Shown here: piece by piece, positions 57,839-63,799 of the stretch
How positions within the stretch are numbered: position 1 is the first letter of the stretch
Layout of the letters: each line of letters begins with the position of its first letter
DNA from: an uncultured Cellvibrio sp.
Lineage (GTDB): Bacteria; Pseudomonadota; Gammaproteobacteria; Pseudomonadales; Cellvibrionaceae
Length of the DNA stretch: 63,799 nucleotides
Direction: 5' to 3'
Assembly (NCBI GenBank): GCA_946481735.1
Contig: CAMLOU010000003.1
Span: forward strand, 1 to 63,799
The notes under the pieces: model-generated
Seen by the model: only the letters and a program-made list of their open reading frames with translations
Database searches by the model: none
Told to the model about the DNA's origin: nothing
Made by a program: the position numbers and the translations under genes

Positions 57839-59359
57839 ATGTTTGATCGATTGGCCAAAGCGTGCGGATTAAGTGCCGTTCCACAAATCTTTTTTATTGC
57901 GGCTGCCCTTGCCGTTGTGTTTGTAATCTTCGCGATTCCGTTTAATGCGGAATTCGCGCGTTTTTTTGGCGCGCTGGGTAGTTTTACCTTTTATTATTTT
58001 GGCTGGTTTTATGTACTGAGCGTGACAGCGCTGCTCGCATTCCTGGTCTGGATTGCCATGAGTCGCTACGGCAAGGTTAAACTCGGTGGCAATGAGCAAC
58101 AGCCGGAATATTCCACCACTACCTGGTTTGTTATGTTGTTCGCGGCGGGCATCGGCACCATCCTGATGTTCTGGGGCGTAGCTGAACCTTTATCGCACTT
58201 TATCAAGCCGCCGTTTGTCGATGTTGAGCCGCAAACGCGCGACGCCGCCAAAACAGCGATGAATATTGCGTTATACCACTTCGGTTTACACACCTGGACA
58301 ATCTTTACCCTGCCTGCAGTAGCCATCGGTTATTTCAGCTATCGCAAAGGTTTACCCATGCGTATCAGCAGTGTGTTTTACGGTGTGTTGGGCGAGCGCA
58401 TTTATGGCCCGATCGGTTGGGTGATTGATATTATCGCGCTGCTCGGCACCCTGTTTGGTGTTGCGGTTTCGGTGGGGCTGGGCACCTTACAGTTAAACAG
58501 TGGCCTGTTTTATTTATTCGATTTTTCTGTGTCATCCCTGTCGCAGATGATCATCATTGTTGTGATCACGCTGGTGGCAACGGCATCGGTTGCCTTGGGC
58601 CTGGATCGCGGTATCAAACGATTATCTTACCTCAATATTGGTTTGGCGATCTTGCTGCTGTTATTTATCTGGGCAGTGGGGCCGACGTTGTTTATTACGT
58701 CTGGCGCAGTGCAAAACCTCGGAATTTACGTGCAAAACCTGCCCTGGATGTCACTGTGGACAGAGGCTTACCAAGGCACCAGTTGGCAACAAAGTTGGAC
58801 CGTCTTTTATTGGGCCTGGACGATTTCCTGGGCGCCTTATGTGGGATTATTTATTGCGCGTATTTCCAAGGGTCGCAGTATTCGCCAATTGGTGATCGGT
58901 GCCCTGGGTGCGCCCTTATTATTTACGCTGATCTGGTTTTCAGTATTCGGTTTATCGGCTATTGACCTGGAACTGAATAATGGCGTTGATCTGGCAACCC
59001 AGGTACAAGCCGATGTCTCCATTGCGCTGTTCACCTTTCTCGAACAATTTCCCTTGGCCACGGTAACCTCTATCGTCAGCGCTGTAATCATCGTGATTTT
59101 CTTGACGACTTCAGCGGACTCAGCAGCACTGGTGATGGATTTATTATCACGCCGCGAAAACCAGGCATCGCGCACCTGGCAGCGGGTGTTCTGGATGTTG
59201 TTACTCGGCACGCTTTCCGCCACATTATTGTTGGGCGGCGGCTTACCTGCCTTGCAAAATGTGATTACCGCCCTGGGTTTCCCGTTTTGCGTTCTCCTGG
59301 TATTCATGGCCATCGCCCTGACCAAAGAACTTAAAAAAGAAACCAGTAGGTCGGATTAG
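57839..59359 (+). CDS. BCCT-family osmolyte transporter
   Basis: The 506-aa transporter has 12 predicted helices and the BCCT signature SWTVFYWAWTISWAPYVGLFIARISKGRSIRQ around residues 318-350. Members take up betaine, choline, carnitine or ectoine with Na+ or H+. It lacks the long regulatory N- and C-tails of BetP. AAAGGAA lies upstream of the ATG. The last codons and the stop lie inside a REP-like element, so the C-terminus may have been altered by that insertion. Substrate unproven; ectoine or betaine is likely given the neighbours. Confidence 0.9.
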   Translation: MFDRLAKACGLSAVPQIFFIAAALAVVFVIFAIPFNAEFARFFGALGSFTFYYFGWFYVLSVTALLAFLVWIAMSRYGKVKLGGNEQQPEYSTTTWFVMLFAAGIGTILMFWGVAEPLSHFIKPPFVDVEPQTRDAAKTAMNIALYHFGLHTWTIFTLPAVAIGYFSYRKGLPMRISSVFYGVLGERIYGPIGWVIDIIALLGTLFGVAVSVGLGTLQLNSGLFYLFDFSVSSLSQMIIIVVITLVATASVALGLDRGIKRLSYLNIGLAILLLLFIWAVGPTLFITSGAVQNLGIYVQNLPWMSLWTEAYQGTSWQQSWTVFYWAWTISWAPYVGLFIARISKGRSIRQLVIGALGAPLLFTLIWFSVFGLSAIDLELNNGVDLATQVQADVSIALFTFLEQFPLATVTSIVSAVIIVIFLTTSADSAALVMDLLSRRENQASRTWQRVFWMLLLGTLSATLLLGGGLPALQNVITALGFPFCVLLVFMAIALTKELKKETSRSD

Positions 59360-59377
59360 CCGCAGGCGTAATCCGAC
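59346..59377 (+). repeat. REP-like palindrome, copy A
   Basis: GTAGGTCGGATTAG, a short loop and CGTAATCCGAC form a REP-type palindrome with the GTAG head. It contains the final codons and stop (59357-59359) of the BCCT gene. An inverted copy follows at 59422. Confidence 0.85.
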
Positions 59378-59421
59378 AAACATGTAGCAGTGTGCGATAG
59401 AGGTTGTTTAAGAGAGGGGAT

Positions 59422-59454
59422 GTCGGATTACGCCTTGCGGCTAATCCGACCTAC
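59422..59454 (-). repeat. REP-like palindrome, copy B (inverted)
   Basis: GTCGGATTACG ... TAATCCGACCTAC is the reverse-oriented partner of copy A. Together they form a BIME-like pair between the convergent BCCT and aldo/keto reductase genes. Confidence 0.85.
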
Positions 59455-59472
59455 GGGGTACACGAAAATCTA

Positions 59473-60486
59473 TCAACGCAAAATCGCTTCGATTTTTTCT
59501 AACTCTGCCGCACTAAACTCAAGATTATCCAGGGCCTTCACCGAGTCTTCAATTTGCTCAACCCGGCTTGCGCCGATAATCGTGCTGGTTACCACCTCAT
59601 TATTTAACACCCAGGCTAACGCCATCTGCGCCAGGGATTGCCCGCGTGCTTCAGCAATCGCATTCAACGCCTGCACCTTGGCAATTTTCTCCGGCGTAAT
59701 ATCTTTGCTGCCCAAATAAATTTGCTCTGCACGCGCGGCCCGCGAGCCTGCAGGAATGCCATTCAAATATTTATTGGTTAATACACCCTGGGCCAGCGAA
59801 GAAAACGCAATCGCGCCCACGCCTTCTTCTTTTAGTACATCTGTCAAACCATCTTCAATCCAGCGATCAAACAGGTTGTAACGCGGTTGGTGAATCAACA
59901 GCGGTGTACCGAGTGAGCGTAAAATCTCGACCGCTTCTTTGGTTTTCTCCGGTGTATAACTGGAAATGCCCACATACAGCGCGCGACCGGAGCGCACAAT
60001 ATAGTCCAGTGCTTGCATGGTTTCTTCCAGCGGTGTTTCCGGGTCCATGCAGTGGGAATAAAAAATATCTAAATACTCCAGCCCGGTGCGTTGCAAACTC
60101 TGATCGCAACTGGCTACCAGATATTTACGCGAGCCGCCGATGCCGTAAGGACCGGGCCACATGTCGTAACCGGCTTTGCTGGAAATAATCAACTCATCGC
60201 GGTAAGACGCGAGATGTTGTTTGAAGATGGTACCAAAGGTGGATTCCGCTGAGCCGAAATTCGGGCCGTAATTGTTGGCGAGATCAAAATGGGTAATGCC
60301 GAGATCAAACGCGCGCTGAATCATCGCCGTGGCATTGCTAAGGGAATCCACGGCGCCGAAGTTTTGCCACAAACCCAAAGACAGCCGCGGCAATTTCAAA
60401 CCGCTCTTGCCACAGCGCTGATATTTCATGCGCTGGTAGCGTTCGGGGTGGGCAACATAGCGTGGATTGGGTTCGTGGGTAATCAT
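59473..60486 (-). CDS. yghZ: Aldo/keto reductase, YghZ (GpR)-like
   Basis: The 337-aa TIM-barrel NADPH oxidoreductase matches the YghZ group, which reduces L-glyceraldehyde 3-phosphate and methylglyoxal. The catalytic tetrad is visible as Asp/Tyr in FDLANNYGPNFGSAE, Lys in IISSKAGYDMWPGPYG and His in DIFYSHCMDPETPLEE. ATG 60486 (MITHEPNPRYVAHPERYQRM) is preferred to 60504. Monocistronic. Confidence 0.9.
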   Translation of the reverse strand: MITHEPNPRYVAHPERYQRMKYQRCGKSGLKLPRLSLGLWQNFGAVDSLSNATAMIQRAFDLGITHFDLANNYGPNFGSAESTFGTIFKQHLASYRDELIISSKAGYDMWPGPYGIGGSRKYLVASCDQSLQRTGLEYLDIFYSHCMDPETPLEETMQALDYIVRSGRALYVGISSYTPEKTKEAVEILRSLGTPLLIHQPRYNLFDRWIEDGLTDVLKEEGVGAIAFSSLAQGVLTNKYLNGIPAGSRAARAEQIYLGSKDITPEKIAKVQALNAIAEARGQSLAQMALAWVLNNEVVTSTIIGASRVEQIEDSVKALDNLEFSAAELEKIEAILR

Positions 60487-60504
60487 GGAGCGCCTCTTAT
60501 TCAT

Positions 60505-60841
60505 ATGGGTGACCGAATGGCGCGTTATCTTAGCCTAAAGGGGCGGTTGGCACGAAGGGCACTGTGTAAAGGGCTTGTAAAGAAAGACATAGGGCGCCTG
60601 TGTTCACGCTTTGGCCAAGCCCGCGCCAATGCAAAAAATAACGGTACAGGCGTCGACAGATGGCGTGGACTGCTGCATTATTTGCGACCTTGCCCGGCCA
60701 TAGAACAGCGCCTGTTTGAGATTGTCCTAAACTGCATCAAAAGCCTAAACTAAACCGAAAGAGACCCGGTGCACCCCGGCACCAGAACACGCACCCCGCT
60801 GCCTGCGGGGTTTGATTTGACGCAAACCGTGTGGAGACCCC
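60505..60841. other. Leader/intergenic region before the decarboxylase gene
   Basis: About 340 bases with no credible gene; ORFs here are antisense extensions of the reductase region. The last 100 bases are GC-rich with two hairpins: GGTGC/GCACC near 60770-60785 and a terminator-like one at 60794-60817. The decarboxylase may therefore have a structured or attenuated leader. Confidence 0.4.
60794..60817 (+). terminator. Terminator-like hairpin in the decarboxylase leader
   Basis: CCCCGC (60794-60799) pairs with GCGGGG (60805-60810) around TGCCT, followed by TTTGATTT. It lies 24 bases before the decarboxylase ATG, so it would block readthrough into that gene unless the promoter is downstream or an antiterminator forms. 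Confidence 0.5.
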
Positions 60842-63094
60842 ATGAAATTTCGCTTTCCGATAGTCATCATTGACGAGGATTTTCGCTCTGAAAACACATC
60901 CGGCCTGGGCATTCGCGCCCTGGCGGACGCGATTCAGCAAGAGGGCATGGAGGTTCTCGGGGTGACCAGCTACGGCGACTTGTCCCAGTTCGCGCAGCAA
61001 CAATCCCGCGCCTCGGCCTTTATCCTGTCAATCGACGACGAAGAATTCGGCTCAGGTTCGCTGGAAGAAACCGACCACGCCCTGAAATCCCTGCGCGCCT
61101 TTGTGGAAGAGATTCGCTACAAGAACGCCGACATCCCGATTTACCTCTATGGCGAAACCCGCACCTCGCGCCACATTCCCAACGACATCCTGCGTGAGCT
61201 GCACGGCTTCATCCACATGTTTGAAGACACGCCCGAGTTCGTGGCGCGCCATATCATCCGCGAAGCCAAGTCCTATATGGATGGCCTCTCGCCACCGTTT
61301 TTCCGTGCGCTGGTGCATTACGCGCAGGACGGCTCCTATTCCTGGCACTGCCCCGGCCACTCTGGCGGCGTGGCCTTTTTGAAGTCACCTATCGGCCAGA
61401 TGTTCCACCAGTTCTTTGGTGAAAACATGCTGCGCGCGGATGTGTGTAACGCGGTAGAAGAGCTGGGCCAACTGCTCGACCACACCGGCCCGGTGGCGGC
61501 GTCCGAGCGCAATGCGGCGCGTATCTTCAATGCGGACCATTGCTACTTTGTGACCAACGGTACCTCGACATCGAACAAGATGGTGTGGCACTCCATGGTG
61601 GCGCCGGGTGATATCGTGGTGGTGGATCGCAACTGTCACAAATCCATCCTGCATTCCATCATTATGTGCGGCGCGATTCCGGTGTTCCTGATGCCCACGC
61701 GCAACCACCTGGGTATTATCGGCCCCATTCCGCTGGAAGAATTTACCCCGGAAAGTATTGCGCGCAAGATCGAAGCTAACCCCTTTGCCCGCGAAGCCAA
61801 GAACAAAAAGCCGCGTATCCTGACCATCACCCAGTCCACTTACGACGGCGTGATTTATAACGTTGAACGCCTGAAAGAAATGCTCGACGGCAAGATCGAC
61901 ACGTTGCATTTCGACGAAGCCTGGCTGCCGCACGCCACCTTCCACGACTTCTACAAAAACATGCACGCCATCGGCAAAAACCGCCCGCGTGCAAAAGAGT
62001 CGCTGATCTTCTCCACCCAATCCACCCACAAATTGTTGGCCGGTTTATCCCAGGCATCGCAAATCCTGGTGCACGATTCCGAGAAAGTGAAACTGGATCA
62101 GGACGCTTTTAATGAAGCCTATTTGATGCACACCTCCACCTCGCCGCAGTACGCGATCATTGCGTCCTGCGATATCGCAGCGGCCATGATGGAAGCGCCT
62201 GGTGGCCACGCCTTGGTGGAAGAATCCATCCTCGAAGCGCTGGACTTCCGCCGCGCCATGAAGAAAGTGGACGAAGAGTGGGGGCAGGATTGGTGGTTCC
62301 AGGTATGGGGCCCGGATGCCTTCGCCGCCGAAGGTATGGGTGAGCGCGACGACTGGATGCTGCGCAGCGAAGACAACTGGCACGGCTTCGGCAAACTGGC
62401 GCCGGGCTTCAATATGCTCGACCCCATCAAAGCCACCATCATCAACCCCGGTTTATCGCTGGACGGTGAATTCGCGGAATCCGGTATCCCGGCGTCTATC
62501 GTCACCAAATACCTGGCGGAAAACGGCGTGATCGTGGAGAAGTGCGGGCTTTACTCCTTCTTCATTATGTTCACCATCGGTATCACCAAAGGCCGCTGGA
62601 ACACCCTCGTAGCCGCCCTGCAACAATTCAAAGACGACTACGACAAAAACCAGCCCATGTGGCGCATCATGCCGGAGTTTGCGCAAGCCAACCCGCGCTA
62701 TGAAAAACGCGGCCTACGCGATTTGTGTCAGCAAATCCACGACTTCTACAAAGTCTACGATGTTGCACGCCTGACTACCGAGATGTACCTGTCCGACATG
62801 CAGCCGGCCATGAAACCCTCGGACGCCTTCGCCAAGATGGCCCACCGCGAAATCGAACGCGTTGCCATCGACGAACTGGAAGGGCGCATCACTTCGATTT
62901 TGCTGACGCCATACCCGCCAGGCATTCCGCTGTTGATTCCCGGCGAACGCTTCAACAAAACCATCGTGGACTACCTGAAATTCGCCCGCGACTTCAACGA
63001 ACGCTTCCCCGGCTTCGAAACCGACGTACACGGCCTGGTCAAACGCGAAGTCGACGGCAAACGCGACTACTTCGTCGACTGCGTCCGCCAATAA
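60842..63094 (+). CDS. Orn/Lys/Arg decarboxylase (fold-type I, inducible type)
   Basis: The 750-aa PLP decarboxylase has an N-terminal wing/receiver-like domain (about 1-130), the catalytic domain with PLP lysine K397 in STQSTHKLLAGLSQAS and preceding HFDEAW, and a C-terminal domain (LTPYPPGIPLLIPGERF). It is collinear with Pseudomonas LdcA (lysine decarboxylase) and E. coli AdiA/LdcI. Whether it takes arginine, lysine or ornithine cannot be settled by eye. No antiporter gene (adiC, cadB) is adjacent, which argues against a simple acid-resistance cassette. Confidence 0.9.
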   Translation: MKFRFPIVIIDEDFRSENTSGLGIRALADAIQQEGMEVLGVTSYGDLSQFAQQQSRASAFILSIDDEEFGSGSLEETDHALKSLRAFVEEIRYKNADIPIYLYGETRTSRHIPNDILRELHGFIHMFEDTPEFVARHIIREAKSYMDGLSPPFFRALVHYAQDGSYSWHCPGHSGGVAFLKSPIGQMFHQFFGENMLRADVCNAVEELGQLLDHTGPVAASERNAARIFNADHCYFVTNGTSTSNKMVWHSMVAPGDIVVVDRNCHKSILHSIIMCGAIPVFLMPTRNHLGIIGPIPLEEFTPESIARKIEANPFAREAKNKKPRILTITQSTYDGVIYNVERLKEMLDGKIDTLHFDEAWLPHATFHDFYKNMHAIGKNRPRAKESLIFSTQSTHKLLAGLSQASQILVHDSEKVKLDQDAFNEAYLMHTSTSPQYAIIASCDIAAAMMEAPGGHALVEESILEALDFRRAMKKVDEEWGQDWWFQVWGPDAFAAEGMGERDDWMLRSEDNWHGFGKLAPGFNMLDPIKATIINPGLSLDGEFAESGIPASIVTKYLAENGVIVEKCGLYSFFIMFTIGITKGRWNTLVAALQQFKDDYDKNQPMWRIMPEFAQANPRYEKRGLRDLCQQIHDFYKVYDVARLTTEMYLSDMQPAMKPSDAFAKMAHREIERVAIDELEGRITSILLTPYPPGIPLLIPGERFNKTIVDYLKFARDFNERFPGFETDVHGLVKREVDGKRDYFVDCVRQ

Positions 63095-63108
63095 AACACT
63101 CCCAATCC

Positions 63109-63140
63109 GTAGATCGGATTAGCCGCAGGCGTAATCCGAC
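63109..63140 (+). repeat. REP-like palindrome, copy C
   Basis: GTAGATCGGATTAG ... CGTAATCCGAC differs from copy A by one base in the head. It lies 14 bases after the decarboxylase stop. Confidence 0.85.
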
Positions 63141-63188
63141 TTCCCCCCTCCCAAGCAATCCAACTCCCACCCAAACGCTGACCAAGCT

Positions 63189-63219
63189 GTCGGATTACGC
63201 TAACGCTAATCCGACCTAC
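63189..63219 (-). repeat. REP-like palindrome, copy D (inverted)
   Basis: GTCGGATTACG ... TAATCCGACCTAC is in inverted orientation to copy C, giving a second BIME-like pair, here between two codirectional genes. The loop (CTAACG) differs from copy B. Confidence 0.85.
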
Positions 63220-63347
63220 CGGCCCCCCTCCGCCCGACCATAGCCCACTCTGTTGCCAACCCACAAAACCCCCAATTCCCCGTTGCCAACCCGGAACACC
63301 CTCGCCATACTGCGCGGCTCAAAAAGCAATAACCTCTGGAGACCACT

Positions 63348-63799
63348 ATGCAAATCGGTGCGGACAAAGTTGTCAGCTTCCACTACCGCCTCAGCGAAAC
63401 CAACGGCGAACTCCTCGAAAGCTCACACGACGCAGAACCAACACTCTACCTGCACGGCCACAACAACCTGTTGGCCGCCATGGAACACGCCATGGAAGGA
63501 AAACAAGCTGGCGATAAGTTCACTGTCGAACTCAGCCCCGAACAAGGCTACGGCCAACGCAAAGAAGGCGCGGTGCAACGCATCCCCATCAAACATTTGC
63601 TCGACTACGCCAAACTGAAAAACAAACTCAAACCCGGCATGAAAGTCGCGGTTAATACCGAACATGGCCCCTGGGAAGCCGTGGTATTAAAAGTGGGTAA
63701 ATTCAATGTCGACATCGACAGCAACCACCCCCTCGCCGGAAAACAACTGACGTTTGAAATCGAAGTTGTCGACGTCCGCGAAGCCACCGAAGAAGAACT
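63348..63799 (+). CDS. SlyD-like FKBP peptidyl-prolyl isomerase (partial, runs off the end)
   Basis: ATG at 63348 with CTGGAG upstream; 150 codons are visible and no stop is reached. The start MQIGADKVVSFHYRLSETNG and YLHGHNNLLAAMEHAME match FKBP/SlyD, and NHPLAGKQLTFEIEVVDVRE is the end of the core. It is a diverged paralogue of the slyD at 103-585. Codons are strongly biased to C-ending forms (AAC, CTC, ACC). Whether a metal-binding tail exists lies outside the window. Confidence 0.9.
   Translation, partial: MQIGADKVVSFHYRLSETNGELLESSHDAEPTLYLHGHNNLLAAMEHAMEGKQAGDKFTVELSPEQGYGQRKEGAVQRIPIKHLLDYAKLKNKLKPGMKVAVNTEHGPWEAVVLKVGKFNVDIDSNHPLAGKQLTFEIEVVDVREATEEE

Noticed and set aside
60289..60753. 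Plus-strand ORF of 154 codons before the decarboxylase
   Set aside because: Its first two thirds are antisense to the well-conserved aldo/keto reductase, it has no ribosome site and no recognisable motif.
61385..62029. Minus-strand ORF of 214 codons within the decarboxylase
   Set aside because: Antisense shadow of a strongly conserved PLP enzyme; caused by its C-biased third positions.

Overview
This window is a chromosomal segment of about 64 kb from a gammaproteobacterium, most likely a Cellvibrio-like member of the Cellvibrionaceae. Three long blocks keep the gene order I know from Pseudomonas: purMN-DUF2066-hda ... wrbA-arsC-yihY, aspS-yebC-ruvCAB-ybgC-tolQRAB-pal-cpoB, and trxB/ftsK-lolA-rarA-crcB-serS-cysG. 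Set among these are a lipoprotein GH9 endoglucanase, a CBM6-bearing secreted metalloprotease and several c-di-GMP genes, typical of polysaccharide-degrading Cellvibrionales. Genes are densely packed. I see no rRNA, tRNA, CRISPR, prophage or transposase; mobile-type sequence is limited to REP-like palindromes.

Layout: 0-5.3 kb holds slyD, a DUF3108 gene, purN, purM, a DUF2066 gene and hda. 5.5-8.6 kb holds a GH9 lipoprotein and a MASE2-GGDEF diguanylate cyclase. 8.6-17 kb holds sppA, a DUF2069 gene, wrbA, arsC, yihY, a lone receiver domain, avtA and a DUF1704 metallopeptidase with a small partner. 17-31.7 kb holds a Rieske protein, a long DUF349 coiled-coil protein, mtgA, an FmdB zinc ribbon, aspS, yebC, ruvCAB and the complete tol-pal operon. 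31.7-32.1 kb has no protein gene, but its minus strand carries a strong candidate for a CsrB/RsmZ-type CsrA-sequestering RNA with an upstream GacA-like palindrome. 32.3-43 kb holds trxB, ftsK, lolA, rarA, crcB, serS, cysG and gor. 43-49 kb holds an EAL protein, an FdhF/YdeP molybdoenzyme and a membrane AraC regulator. 49.7-52.2 kb holds a secreted metzincin and, downstream, a membrane-anchored protein resembling the protease pro-domain that the protease lacks. 52.2-59.4 kb is an osmoadaptation island: ectR, ectABC, an aspartokinase, a membrane TPR protein and a BCCT transporter. 59.4-63.8 kb holds an aldo/keto reductase, an Orn/Lys/Arg decarboxylase and a truncated second SlyD-like gene, separated by inverted REP pairs.

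Systems worth attention: (1) the Csr/Rsm decoy RNA, with 13 GGA motifs on its strand and none on the other; (2) the split protease/pro-domain pair, whose partner has the layout of lipase foldases; (3) the ectoine operon with a recognisable EctR-type operator and a translationally coupled TPR protein of unknown role; (4) the bacterial DUF1704/MATCAP-like HExxxH protein with a small neighbour. All calls come from reading the sequence and from family knowledge; no database search was run.
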